Below are positions 35,684-44,675 of a stretch of DNA of 64,000 nt, in pieces. The position numbers and the translations under genes are program-made. Under the pieces are notes generated by a model that saw only the letters and a list, made by a program, of their open reading frames with translations, was not told the DNA's origin and ran no database searches. Numbering within the stretch: the first letter of the stretch is position 1; the number at the start of each line of letters is the position of its first letter. This DNA comes from Rhizobium vallis (GTDB lineage: Bacteria > Pseudomonadota > Alphaproteobacteria > Rhizobiales > Rhizobiaceae): contig NZ_ML133686.1 in the NCBI RefSeq assembly GCF_003985155.1, positions 156,001 through 220,000 of the forward strand, written 5' to 3'.

Positions 35684-37219
35684 TCAGGCAAAGCTTCTGC
35701 GCTTGCGGGCGACCGCATGGGCTTCCTCCACGGCCGGCAGGCTCTGAAGCACGCGCCTGGCTGGCAGGATGGCGATGACCTCGGTGCCCTCGCGCAGCTT
35801 CGATTTCAGCAGAAATTGCCCGTCATGCTTGGCAAGGATCGCCTGGACGATCGGCAGGCCGAGGCCGGTGCCCTGTTCGGCGCTCTTGATGGCGATCGAG
35901 CCTTGACCGAAGGCCGACAGCACCACGGGAATCTCGTCTTCCGGAATGCCGGGGCCGTTGTCCTTGATGGAGATATATTGCCCGCCGCCGGCGGTCCAGC
36001 CGACCTTGACATGGATCTCCCCGCCCTGCGGCGTGAACTTGACGGCGTTGGAGAGGAGATTGAGCACCACCTGGCGCATCGATTTCTCGTCAGCCCAGAT
36101 GGCCGGCAACTGCCGCTCGAACTGATCCGATATGGCAATGTTCTTGGCGCGGGCGCGCAGCTGGACCATGCCGATGCAATCCTCGGTGATATCGAGAAGC
36201 GAGATCGCCTCCTCGCTCAGCTCGTATTTGCCGGCTTCGATGCGCGAGAGATCGAGGATCTCATTGATGAGATCAAGCAGATGCTGGCCGGAGCGGTGAA
36301 TGTCGCCGGCATATTCCTTATAGGTCGGATTGGCGAGCGGGCCCAACACTTCGGCCGACATGACTTCGGAGAAACCGAGGATGGCGTTGAGCGGGGTCCT
36401 GAGCTCGTGCGACATGGAGGCGAGGAAGCGGGATTTGGCGAGGTTTGCCTCTTCGGCGCGGCGGCGGGCCTCGTCCGACATGGATTTTGCCACTTCCAAC
36501 TCGGCGATCAGGTCGTCCTTTTCCGACTGGTAGGATAGGATCATGAGGTTCGACTTGAAGAGCCGGTCGCTGATATAGCTGAAGAAGACGACGGTGGTGG
36601 TGAAGACCGCCGTCAGGCTGATTTCGAGAAGGTCGCGCGACAGGCCGCTCTTGGCGCCGAGCGCCAGAACCGCCGGCGCGAAGGCGACAAGCACGGACGG
36701 TGTCAGCATGAAGTTCGACATCGCCGTGACGGAAAGCGCGATCAGCAGCGTCGCGCCCTTATAAAGAATGAAGCTCGACGGCTCGCAGGTATCGCAGCCC
36801 TGCAGCGCAAAGATCGCCCAGCAGCAGCCAAGGAGGAACTGGCCGGCGAGCAGCAGGCGGCGCCATCTGCGGGCGCTTTCGGCGGTGATTTCCTGCCGGC
36901 GGGCGCGCCGCGCAAGCAGGATATTGCCGGCGTGGCAGGTGAGCGTCAGCAGTGCCCAGAAGAGCAGTTGCGTGTTCTGGGTGAAATAAACGCCGAGCGC
37001 GGTGATGATGACGACGAAGAGCGGCATGATCGTCGCGCCCTGCAGCACCGACGTCACATACATTTTAAGGACGTCGCGGTCGAAGGAGGAATTGGACGCA
37101 TGGCCAGACTGAAGACGTTCGCGCGTTTGCCGCACAGCCTTGGAAACGGCCTTGTTGCGGTGGCTGCGCGACTTGTCGACGATAATCTTGTCGGTCGATG
37201 TGCTTACGCCGGTACTCAT
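35684..37219 (-). CDS. membrane sensor histidine kinase (DivJ/PleC-like)
   Basis: 511 residues. A cytoplasmic N-terminal tail (about 1-55) and several membrane segments (about 60-220) lead into a short coiled coil. The HisKA domain follows with phospho-acceptor His271 in SMSHELRTPLNAILGFSE, then the HATPase with N-box NLLSNAVKFTPQGG and G-boxes DNGPGIP and GTGLGLPIV. HisKA of this form is shared by the DivJ/PleC/PdhS cell-cycle kinases. No response regulator is adjacent. ATG 37219 preferred; GTG 37225 possible. Signal unknown. Confidence 0.88.
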   Translation of the reverse strand: MSTGVSTSTDKIIVDKSRSHRNKAVSKAVRQTRERLQSGHASNSSFDRDVLKMYVTSVLQGATIMPLFVVIITALGVYFTQNTQLLFWALLTLTCHAGNILLARRARRQEITAESARRWRRLLLAGQFLLGCCWAIFALQGCDTCEPSSFILYKGATLLIALSVTAMSNFMLTPSVLVAFAPAVLALGAKSGLSRDLLEISLTAVFTTTVVFFSYISDRLFKSNLMILSYQSEKDDLIAELEVAKSMSDEARRRAEEANLAKSRFLASMSHELRTPLNAILGFSEVMSAEVLGPLANPTYKEYAGDIHRSGQHLLDLINEILDLSRIEAGKYELSEEAISLLDITEDCIGMVQLRARAKNIAISDQFERQLPAIWADEKSMRQVVLNLLSNAVKFTPQGGEIHVKVGWTAGGGQYISIKDNGPGIPEDEIPVVLSAFGQGSIAIKSAEQGTGLGLPIVQAILAKHDGQFLLKSKLREGTEVIAILPARRVLQSLPAVEEAHAVARKRRSFA

Positions 37220-37325
37220 GTGCACGTTGAAACTTCATCCCAGGGTGGATAAGAGCCTAACTGACAATTCTTAAGAAGATGTTTGCCATCTTTGCCAAGG
37301 ATTTGTTTTTTAAGGAGGCAAAAGC

Positions 37326-37883
37326 GTGACACGGGGCCTGCGCCTGATTCGCGACGGCGCGACCGCCTTTGCCGTGCTGGCGCTCGCCGCGCTGATCGCC
37401 GCCAAGCTCAATGATACCGATAAAATCGAGCATGCCGGCGCCTTCCACGCGGCCGATGGAGACAGCCTGACATCGGGAGCCGAACGTTTGCGCCTCGAAG
37501 GGATCGACGCGCCGGAGCTCCACCAGAGCTGCGAGCGGGAAGGGAAGGCCTGGGCCTGCGGGCGGGTGGCGCGCGAGGCGCTGCAGGATATGGTACTGGC
37601 ATCGGGAACAAGATGTCAGGGCGGCCGGCGCGATCGTTATGACAGATTGCTCGTCGTCTGCCGGAACGGGACAGGCGCGGACATCAATGCCGCCATGGTG
37701 CGCCTGGGGATGGCCATTTCCTATGGCGGATATGGCAAGGAAGAGGCCGAGGCGAGGGCTGCTAGGGCAGGCCTTTGGGCCGGGACTTTCGAGCGGCCGC
37801 GCGATGTGCGCGATCATGCGCGCGCGGGTTCCGGTTTCGACAGCGCCCTGCGTTTCCTCGGGCAGATCGCCGGATGGGAGTAG
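37326..37883 (+). CDS. thermonuclease (SNase)-like secreted or anchored nuclease
   Basis: 185 residues. A hydrophobic N-terminal segment (about 12-28) acts as signal or anchor. The SNase fold is visible in DGDSLTSGAERLRLEGIDAPELHQ and a second segment RDRYDRLLVVCRNGTGADINAAMVRLGMAI. GTG 37326 has AAGGAGG upstream. Four bases before the UDG gene, so they share an mRNA. Confidence 0.85.
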   Translation: MTRGLRLIRDGATAFAVLALAALIAAKLNDTDKIEHAGAFHAADGDSLTSGAERLRLEGIDAPELHQSCEREGKAWACGRVAREALQDMVLASGTRCQGGRRDRYDRLLVVCRNGTGADINAAMVRLGMAISYGGYGKEEAEARAARAGLWAGTFERPRDVRDHARAGSGFDSALRFLGQIAGWE

Positions 37884-37887
37884 AGGC

Positions 37888-38520
37888 ATGATCGACGAAG
37901 CCATGCTGGAAGCGCTGCGGCGGGAGATCGCCTTATGCCGCATCTGTCGTGACGCACCGGCAAGAGGCCCGGAGAATCGGCTGCCGCACGAGCCGCGACC
38001 GGTGGCCGTGATTTCGTCACGCGCCCGCATTTTGATCGCCGGGCAGGCGCCGGGACTTCGGGTACATGAGAGCGGCCTGCCGTTCGACGACGCCTCCGGC
38101 GACCGGTTGCGGTCATGGCTCGGCGTCGACAGGGCTAGCTTCTACGACCGCGACCGATTCGCCATCGTACCGATGGGCTTCTGCTTTCCAGGTTACGACG
38201 ACAAGGGTGCGGATCTGCCGCCACGCCGCGAATGCGCGCCGTTCTGGCGGCAAAGGGTAATGTCGGCCATGCCGCAGATCGAGCTGGTGCTGGTCATCGG
38301 CCAATATGCGCAGGCTTGGCATATGGCAGTCGACAGGCAGGACAATATGACGGAGACGGTGCGGTCATGGCGCGACAGCCTTCTTTCCGACCGGTCGCCG
38401 GCGGTGCTGCCTTTGCCGCATCCGAGCTGGCGCAACAGCGGCTGGCTGAAGCGCAATCCGTGGTTTGAGGAAGAATTGCTCCCGGTCTTGCGAGAACGGA
38501 CAAAAATGCTGCTTTCCTGA
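37888..38520 (+). CDS. uracil-DNA glycosylase-superfamily protein with predicted Fe-S cluster
   Basis: 210 residues. Motif A reads GQAPG (52-56) and motif B LPHPSW with HPS at 178-180. Cys17, Cys20, Cys99 and Cys116 have the CxxC ... C-x16-C spacing of the [4Fe-4S] family 4/5 enzymes. It should excise uracil or related damaged bases, although motif A has Gln where family 4 has Glu. ATG 37888 follows TAGAGGC. Co-transcribed with the SNase-like gene, a pairing that suggests DNA degradation or repair. Confidence 0.82.
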   Translation: MIDEAMLEALRREIALCRICRDAPARGPENRLPHEPRPVAVISSRARILIAGQAPGLRVHESGLPFDDASGDRLRSWLGVDRASFYDRDRFAIVPMGFCFPGYDDKGADLPPRRECAPFWRQRVMSAMPQIELVLVIGQYAQAWHMAVDRQDNMTETVRSWRDSLLSDRSPAVLPLPHPSWRNSGWLKRNPWFEEELLPVLRERTKMLLS

Positions 38521-38583
38521 AACAAAATTCTTTTCGTCGCGCGGAATCGAGTTATACAAAGAAAATAATTCGAAAGGACTGTT

Positions 38584-39078
38584 GTGCGCATGGACCGCCT
38601 CGACCGAAAAATACTGCGTTTGCTGCAAGAGGATTCGACTCTCGCGGTTGCTGATCTCGCCAAGAAAGTCGGTCTTTCGACGACGCCGTGCTGGCGGCGG
38701 ATTCAGAAGATGGAAGAAGACGGCGTCATCAAGCGTCGAGTCGCCATCCTTGATCCGGAGAAGGTCAACACCAAAGTCACGGTTTTCGTGTCGATTCGCA
38801 CGGCGACCCATTCGATCGAATGGCTGCGGCGCTTTTCCGAGGTGGTCGCCGAGTTTCCCGAAGTGGTCGAATTCTACCGGATGAGCGGCGATGTCGACTA
38901 TCTCCTGCGAGTCGTCGTGCCTGACATCGCTGCCTATGATGCTTTCTACAAGCGGATGATCGCCAAGATCGAGATTCGCGACGTCTCCTCCGCCTTTGCG
39001 ATGGAGCAGATCAAGTACTCGACTCAGTTGCCGCTCGACTACATGATCCTTGAGAACGCCAAGTCCAACGAGGATTGA
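38584..39078 (+). CDS. Lrp/AsnC-family transcriptional regulator
   Basis: 164 residues. N-terminal helix-turn-helix (LDRKILRLLQEDSTLAVADLAKKVGLSTTPCWRRIQKME, about 4-45) and the C-terminal RAM ligand-binding domain (MSGDVDYLLRVVVPDIAAYDAFYKRMI). GTG 38584 fits the AAAGGA site; ATG 38590 is the alternative. These proteins sense amino acids. No divergent partner gene is present; the 3' side is a long intergenic region before the porin. Confidence 0.9.
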   Translation: MRMDRLDRKILRLLQEDSTLAVADLAKKVGLSTTPCWRRIQKMEEDGVIKRRVAILDPEKVNTKVTVFVSIRTATHSIEWLRRFSEVVAEFPEVVEFYRMSGDVDYLLRVVVPDIAAYDAFYKRMIAKIEIRDVSSAFAMEQIKYSTQLPLDYMILENAKSNED

Positions 39079-39804
39079 GTCTATATGTGCGGCGTCTGAC
39101 CGCACAATGGCGTCGTGTGATTGACTGAGTCTCGACGTGCAGTCTGCTTGCCCACGTGAAGGCACGATCGGACGAAAAACGGCTTCGCCTGCGCCATTCC
39201 CATGACAAGTGGGAATGGCGCAACCGGCCACACTGAGGCTGAAATATGCAGCCGCGGGCCAGAAAAGCCCCAAAAATAGCGAAAAAACGCTCAAATCGCG
39301 GCAAAATCCTGGAAAAATATATAGCCTGATAAGGATTGCGGGCGTATGTTGCATAGAACCAGTGAGCCTCATGTCATCATTTTGTCTCATTGGTATCGAA
39401 ATCAGAACACCATGTTCTAAACCGCCACCTTGAATGTGTTCATTAGCCGGCGGTAGAGTTTATGCGCTTCACCAATATGTTCGACGGGGATCGAACGGTG
39501 AAGAATTTGACGAATGGGGTGTAACGGTTGCGGCTTGCGATGGAGGATTTCCGTCGCGGAGCCGTTTGGCGCGTTTTCTGCCCTAAATCTCTGATATTGT
39601 TGTATAAAAATCACGTTTCCGGCTAAAGTTGCCTTGGGAAGCCCGTCTGGGTGTATCGAGAATTGCTTGATAGCGCCTTGTATGTGATGACGGTTTGGCG
39701 GTTCGATCGATCCGCACGCCGAGATGGCTGTTCAAACTGGGCCGGCTTCAAATCGACTACCCGATGGGAAATCAGCCCCGATCGACAAAGGAATGGATTG
39801 GTAA
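39079..39804. other. gene-free region upstream of the porin
   Basis: 726 bases without a convincing gene. It contains a perfect 12-bp inverted repeat (39191-39221), an AT-rich patch (39280-39345) and the AT-rich segment 39590-39640, where the strong porin promoter probably lies. The long untranslated region is usual for porin genes under RNA-level control, but no specific sRNA gene could be recognised. Confidence 0.6.
39191..39221. repeat. perfect 12-bp inverted repeat
   Basis: GCGCCATTCCCA (39191-39202) is exactly mirrored at 39210-39221 around TGACAAG. No T-run follows. The core CATTCC and the TGAC-AAG loop parallel the repeat at 12362-12400. Confidence 0.7.
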
Positions 39805-40833
39805 ATGAACATCAGAATGGTTTTGCTAGCATCAGCAGCAGCATTTGCTGCATCGACGCCGGTTCTTGCAGCTGACGCTATTGTTGCTGCTGAGCCGGAA
39901 CCGGTTGAATATGTTCGCGTCTGCGACGCTTACGGCACCGGCTACTTCTACATCCCGGGCACCGAAACCTGCCTCAAGATCGAAGGCTACATCCGTTTCC
40001 AGGTTAACGTTGGCGAAGACGTCGGCGGCGATTCTGACTGGGATGCAGTTACCCGCGGTCAGGTTCAGTTCACGGCCAAGAGCGACACCGAATACGGTCC
40101 GCTGACCGGCGTCATCGTCATGCAGTTCAATGCTGACAATGCCACCGACCAGGACGCCGTTCTCGACTCCGCTTACCTCGACGTCGCGGGCTTCCGCGCC
40201 GGTCTCTTCTACAGCTGGTGGGACGATGGTCTCTCTGGCGAAACCGACGACATCGGTTCTGTTGTAACGCTGCACAACTCGCTCCGTTACCAGTACGAAA
40301 GCGGTGACTTCTACGCTGGCATCAGCGTCGACGAACTGGAAGACGGCGTTTACAAGGTCGGCGAAGGCCCGAACAACGTCGGCGTTGCCGTCGGTCTCGG
40401 CGGCAAGGCTGGCGCGTTCAGCTACCAGATCACTGCCGGCTACGACGTAGACAATGACGACGGTGCTATCCGTGCAATGGGTACGGTTGACATCGGTCCC
40501 GGTACGCTCGGCCTCGCTGGCGTATACTCCACTGGCCCGAACTCCTACTACTCGCAGGCTGAATGGGCTGTTGCTGCCGAATACGCCATCAAGGCAACTG
40601 ACAAGCTGAAGATCACCCCGGCTGTTCAGTACTATGGCAACTACTACGGCACCCCGGTCAAGGCCGGCGTTCCGGATGACTTCGACGGTCTTGGCGATGC
40701 TTGGAAGGTCGGTCTGACGGTTGATTACCAGATCGTCGACAACTTCTACGCCAAGGCTTCGGTTCAGTACTTCGATCCGGATGATGGTGACGACTCCACG
40801 ACGGGCTACTTCCGTCTGCAGCGTTCGTTCTAA
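39805..40833 (+). CDS. ropA: RopA/Omp2-type outer-membrane porin
   Basis: 342 residues with a signal peptide (cleavage after VLAA, about residue 23). The alpha-proteobacterial porin hallmarks follow: EYVRVCDAYGTGYFYIPGTETCLKIEGYIRFQV with the two conserved Cys, repeated amphipathic strands with acidic loops, and a C-terminal strand ending in Phe (RLQRSF). A trimeric beta-barrel for small hydrophilic solutes. Codon use is strikingly biased (GTT, GGT, GCT, CGT preferred) compared with neighbours, in line with very high expression. Start ATG 39805. Confidence 0.93.
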   Translation: MNIRMVLLASAAAFAASTPVLAADAIVAAEPEPVEYVRVCDAYGTGYFYIPGTETCLKIEGYIRFQVNVGEDVGGDSDWDAVTRGQVQFTAKSDTEYGPLTGVIVMQFNADNATDQDAVLDSAYLDVAGFRAGLFYSWWDDGLSGETDDIGSVVTLHNSLRYQYESGDFYAGISVDELEDGVYKVGEGPNNVGVAVGLGGKAGAFSYQITAGYDVDNDDGAIRAMGTVDIGPGTLGLAGVYSTGPNSYYSQAEWAVAAEYAIKATDKLKITPAVQYYGNYYGTPVKAGVPDDFDGLGDAWKVGLTVDYQIVDNFYAKASVQYFDPDDGDDSTTGYFRLQRSF

Positions 40834-41278
40834 TCCACTTAATGATGCTCCCGGTCTTCGGGCCGGGGGCACTTCAAATCAGTTTCTGATCTGAGTGACC
40901 TCCGATCAGCTACGGGGACGCGTCCGGTCTTCCCTGCCGGACCGTCCTTGCGGCGTTTTGGGCGTATGGTTTCTCAAGGCCATCTTTCCGGGTGACCTTT
41001 CCAACTGAGCCGAGCCGGCACGTTGCGTATCGCACGTCGGCATCACTTGGCTCCCAAGGCACGCCACTTTCCATTTTCAAGCGAACCGCACGGGTCGAAG
41101 GAATTCACACACGGACGCGCTATCGGTCCACGTCTAATTCGCCGTCGGTTGGCTTTGCGGCAATACGTCGCGAAAAGAAAACGCAATGCCGACAATGTGA
41201 TCACAGCTTTTTTGGAGATGAGGATACAACCCGAGCAGGGGACTGGCATTCATTTCTACTCTCGGATAGCTTGTTTTC
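40834..41278. other. gene-free region between the porin and a LysR gene
   Basis: 445 bases. A GC hairpin (CCCGG/CCGGG, about 40850-40868) follows the porin stop and may serve as its terminator, although no T-run follows. No protein gene is convincing. The promoter of the LysR gene should lie near 41200-41270. Confidence 0.55.
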
Positions 41279-42175
41279 ATGGACGATCTCAACGACTACT
41301 ATTATTTCGCCGCTGTCGTCTCCAGCGGCGGTTTTGCTTCCGCGAGTCGCGATCTCAAAATACCGCGTTCGAAACTGAGCAGGCGGGTCAGCCGGCTCGA
41401 GGAAGGGCTTGGCGCAAGGCTCATAGAGCGCTCGACGCGCCACTTCCGGGTGACTGAGATTGGCCAGGCTTTCTACGAGCGGTGCCAGACCATCCTTCAG
41501 GAGGCCGATCGCGCCAAATCGATCGTCACCCAAGCCCAATCCGACCCGCAGGGTGTGGTGCGGATGGGCTGCCCGCTCGGCCTCGTCGATATCTCCGTCG
41601 GAGGCATCCTGCCCGAATTCCTGGAGCGTTATCCGAAGATCAAGCTGCAGATCATCGGCTCCGACCGGCGCGCCGACCTGATCAATGAACGCATCGACCT
41701 CGAGGTGAGGGCGGCCAACGAGCCGGAGACGCAGACCAGCCTGACGATGCGCAAGCTCGACCGTATCAGGCGTATCCTTGTCGCCAGCCCTTCTCTCGTC
41801 GAGCGTGTCGGGGGCGTGGGCTGTGCCGAGGATCTTGTCGATCTGCCTACACTGGCGATGACCTCATGGGTGTCGTTTCACACCTGGGAATTGATCGGTC
41901 CGAATGGCGCCAAACAGGTGATCCGGCATCAGCCGCGGCTCACCTGCCGCAGTATGACCGCCATCCTCGATGCGGCTCGCGCCGGCCTCGGTTTCGGACT
42001 TCTGCTCGAAAGCGCCTGCGAGGCCGATCTCCAGGCCGGCAAGCTGGTGAGGGTGCTGCCGGAATGGCAGTCGGAGGAAAGCCAGTTCTACATCGTCTTC
42101 ACGACGGCCAAGGGTATGCCGCCGGCCGTGCGGGTTCTGATCGATTTCCTGGTCGAAAAATCCCGGCATCATTGA
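41279..42175 (+). CDS. LysR-family transcriptional regulator
   Basis: 298 residues. Helix-turn-helix at about 1-60 (LNDYYYFAAVVSSGGFASASRDLKIPRSKLSRRVSRLEEGLG) and the effector domain (GVVRMGCPLGLVDISVGGILPEFLERYPKIKLQI onward). Members of this branch usually lie divergent from a pirin or oxidoreductase gene. Here the upstream side has only 445 bases of non-coding DNA and then the porin, so no target is apparent. Confidence 0.92.
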   Translation: MDDLNDYYYFAAVVSSGGFASASRDLKIPRSKLSRRVSRLEEGLGARLIERSTRHFRVTEIGQAFYERCQTILQEADRAKSIVTQAQSDPQGVVRMGCPLGLVDISVGGILPEFLERYPKIKLQIIGSDRRADLINERIDLEVRAANEPETQTSLTMRKLDRIRRILVASPSLVERVGGVGCAEDLVDLPTLAMTSWVSFHTWELIGPNGAKQVIRHQPRLTCRSMTAILDAARAGLGFGLLLESACEADLQAGKLVRVLPEWQSEESQFYIVFTTAKGMPPAVRVLIDFLVEKSRHH

Positions 42176-42213
42176 CGACCGGGGCGGGAGTCTCGCCCGG
42201 TTTCCTGCTTTTG

Positions 42214-42897
42214 CTATTTCAGCCGCGCCAGCAGGTTTTCGCCGGCGAGTTCCCTGACGGCATCCTTGCCGATCCAGCGGGCGGTTTTGTCGGGGCTTTC
42301 CGCCATGCTCTTTGCGAGTGCCAGCGCCGGCGCATGGCAGGTTCTGCTGCGCTTGCCGACGTTGCGCAGCGCCCAGTTGACCGCCTTTCGCACGAAGTTG
42401 CGGGAATCGCCGGAGTGAGCTTCGATCAGCGGCAGCCAGGCGAGGAGGGCGGCGTCAGGATCTTCTTTCCTGTGAACCGCGGCGCCCGCGATCATGGCGA
42501 AAGCTGTGCGGCGCACGAATTCGCGCTCGTCGGCGGCGAACTCCCGGATGAGTTCATCCAGCCCCGCCTCGACGAAGAGATCGGCGGCGCAATCGACGAT
42601 CTCCCAGGAGTTGAAATCATTGGCCCAATGGCGGGCTTCTTCCATCGTCAACCGCTTCGGCTCAGCGGTATAGAGGGCGAGCAGGCGGGCTTCGCGGATA
42701 TCGCTTCGCCAGAGTTCTTTCGCCCTGAAATGATCTTTCTTCGCCCGCCTGGCCACCGTCCTGACATCAGGATTGAAGATGCCGAGAGCGCGGTCGGTGA
42801 CGATACCGTAACGCGCCATGGCGGCGACATTCTCCTCCGAGCGCAGCGTTTGCAGATACGCGATCAGTTCGGCTGCGTCGGAGGAGGGGCCGATCAT
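42214..42897 (-). CDS. AlkD-like DNA alkylation repair protein (HEAT repeats)
   Basis: 227 residues of alpha-helical HEAT-like repeats. It resembles the DNA alkylation repair family: YGIVTDRALGIFNPDVRTVARR, WANDFNSWEIVDCAADLF and RNFVRKAVNWALRNVGKRS are characteristic. AlkD excises positively charged alkylpurines without base flipping. The start overlaps the stop of the preceding dehydrogenase by four bases (ATGA), which couples their translation. Assignment by family only. Confidence 0.85.
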   Translation of the reverse strand: MIGPSSDAAELIAYLQTLRSEENVAAMARYGIVTDRALGIFNPDVRTVARRAKKDHFRAKELWRSDIREARLLALYTAEPKRLTMEEARHWANDFNSWEIVDCAADLFVEAGLDELIREFAADEREFVRRTAFAMIAGAAVHRKEDPDAALLAWLPLIEAHSGDSRNFVRKAVNWALRNVGKRSRTCHAPALALAKSMAESPDKTARWIGKDAVRELAGENLLARLK

Positions 42898-43763
42898 TTT
42901 TCGAGCCGCGCGAGCAGCGAGGACGTGTCCCAGCGATTGCCGCCCATCGCCTGGACGTCGCCGTAGAACTGGTCGACAAGGGCGGTGACCGGCAGCTTGG
43001 CGCCATTGCGGCGGGCCTCGGTGAGCACGATACCGAGGTCCTTTCGCATCCAATCGACGGCAAAGCCGAAATCGTATTTGCCTGCATTCATGGTCTTGTG
43101 GCGGTTTTCCATCTGCCAGGAGCCGGCCGCACCCTTGGAGATCACCTCGACGACCTTTTCGATATCGAGGCCGGCGCTCTTGCCGAAATGCAAGGCTTCG
43201 GCAAGTCCCTGGACGAGACCGGCGATGCAGATCTGGTTGACCATCTTGGTGAGTTGGCCGGAACCGGCAGGCCCCATCAGGCCGACCATGCGGGCATAGG
43301 CATCGATCACCGGCCGGGCGCGTTCGAAGACGGCTTCGTCGCCGCCACACATGACTGTGAGGATGCCGTTTTCGGCACCGGCTTGGCCGCCGGAGACGGG
43401 AGCGTCGATAAAATCGACACCTTTTTCCTTGGCCGCCGCATAAAGCTCACGGGCCACCTCGGCGCTCGCGGTGGTGTTGTCGATCAGGACCGAACCCGGC
43501 TTCATGGCGTGCAGGGCGCCGTTTTCACCCGATGTCACCGAGCGGAGATCTTCATCATTGCCAACGCAGACGAAGACGAAATCGGCACCAGCCGCTGCCT
43601 CAGCCGGGGTGGGGGCGGATTTGCCGGAAAATTTCTCCGCCCAGGCGGCGGCCTTCTCGGGCGTTCTGTTGTAGACGGTAACATCGTGGCCGCCCTTCGT
43701 CTTCAGATGGCCCGCCATGGGAAAGCCCATGACGCCGAGACCGATGAACGCGACTTTTGCCAT
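42894..43763 (-). CDS. beta-hydroxyacid dehydrogenase (3-hydroxyisobutyrate dehydrogenase-like)
   Basis: 289 residues. Rossmann motif GLGVMGFPMAGHL, substrate motif FIDAPVSGGQAGAENG and catalytic Lys in GSGQLTKMVNQI, with the C-terminal helical domain. This matches MmsB, tartronate-semialdehyde reductase or succinic-semialdehyde/glyoxylate reductases; sequence alone does not decide. No valine-catabolism or glyoxylate genes are adjacent. Followed by the AlkD-like gene with a four-base overlap. Confidence 0.88.
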   Translation of the reverse strand: MAKVAFIGLGVMGFPMAGHLKTKGGHDVTVYNRTPEKAAAWAEKFSGKSAPTPAEAAAGADFVFVCVGNDEDLRSVTSGENGALHAMKPGSVLIDNTTASAEVARELYAAAKEKGVDFIDAPVSGGQAGAENGILTVMCGGDEAVFERARPVIDAYARMVGLMGPAGSGQLTKMVNQICIAGLVQGLAEALHFGKSAGLDIEKVVEVISKGAAGSWQMENRHKTMNAGKYDFGFAVDWMRKDLGIVLTEARRNGAKLPVTALVDQFYGDVQAMGGNRWDTSSLLARLEK

Positions 43764-43924
43764 ATGTCCTATCCTTATGCTGAGTGAGAGGCCCGAGGAT
43801 TAACCGAAACGGCGGGAGCAGAAAAGAGCCGTGAAGGCGGACTTCCTTGCGATTGAGGCATATCGGGCTGGCCGGCGCTTGGGCGAGCCCTAGATTGGCG
43901 AGAAGGCACAATGGGGGAGGTGAC

Positions 43925-44317
43925 ATGAGCGAGGTTCCGACGATCAAGCAGCGGCGCAAAGGCCGCAGCGGCATGCAGGCGATGCTTATTCCCTCGCAGC
44001 AGATGGTCGCAGAGCAGATTCGATCGGCGCCCGAGGGCGTCTTCACGGAAGCCGGCGTTCTTCGCCGCCGTCTTGCTGCCCAGCATGGAGCGGACGCCTG
44101 TTGCCCCGTGACCGTGCAGCAGCACTTGCGTGCGATCGCTGAGCTGTCCTTCAGCGCCCTGGAGAAGGGGGAGCCGCTCTCGACCGTCACGCCCTATTGG
44201 CGCATGGTCGACCCCGCAAGCCTGCTTGCAAAACGTCTTGCCGGCGGTCCCACCTTCATCCGCGAGCAACTGGCGGCCGAACGCCCGGGGGATAACGGGA
44301 CAGATTCGGAGCAATGA
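43925..44317 (+). CDS. conserved hypothetical protein
   Basis: 130 residues from ATG 43925, which follows a GGGGGAGG site. A basic N-terminus (IKQRRKGRSG) leads to a helical region (MVAEQIRSAPEGVFTEAGVLRRRLAAQHG) and a second segment (ADACCPVTVQQHLRAIAELSFSALEKG). A winged-helix-like arrangement is possible, but no family was recognised. Divergent from the hydroxyacid dehydrogenase. Confidence 0.65.
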   Translation: MSEVPTIKQRRKGRSGMQAMLIPSQQMVAEQIRSAPEGVFTEAGVLRRRLAAQHGADACCPVTVQQHLRAIAELSFSALEKGEPLSTVTPYWRMVDPASLLAKRLAGGPTFIREQLAAERPGDNGTDSEQ

Positions 44318-44675
44318 GAAAACCGCGCGTAAACGGCGATCCCCGTCCGATTGCGCGAGGCGACATAAAGCGAGCCTTCATGGCGCCGATTGGGGAAAAT
44401 TATTCCTCGAAGCGGGTTGCAATGGCAAATTGATATTGTCGATATAATCGGTAGTCTATGTCAGTATTCCTGCGATCGGATCGGCTTCGGAAGGTATCGG
44501 CCAACCGCCATCGATCGACAGGATATTTCAGATGCTCATGCGCAGACAGAACTCCGGCTTTCCTGCCGCCGTCACCGCGATCCTCCCAAGCATGCGGACG
44601 GCGGCAGCGCGCGGCGGATGTTCAGTTTCAGCCGCGCGAGTTGATTTTTGAGTTTCGCAGCAAAGGACCGTTTCC
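44318..44675. other. intergenic region upstream of ssuD
   Basis: 358 bases with no gene. AT-rich around 44395-44470 (with TTGATATTG and GATATAAT-like elements), where the ssuD promoter may lie. Confidence 0.5.
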
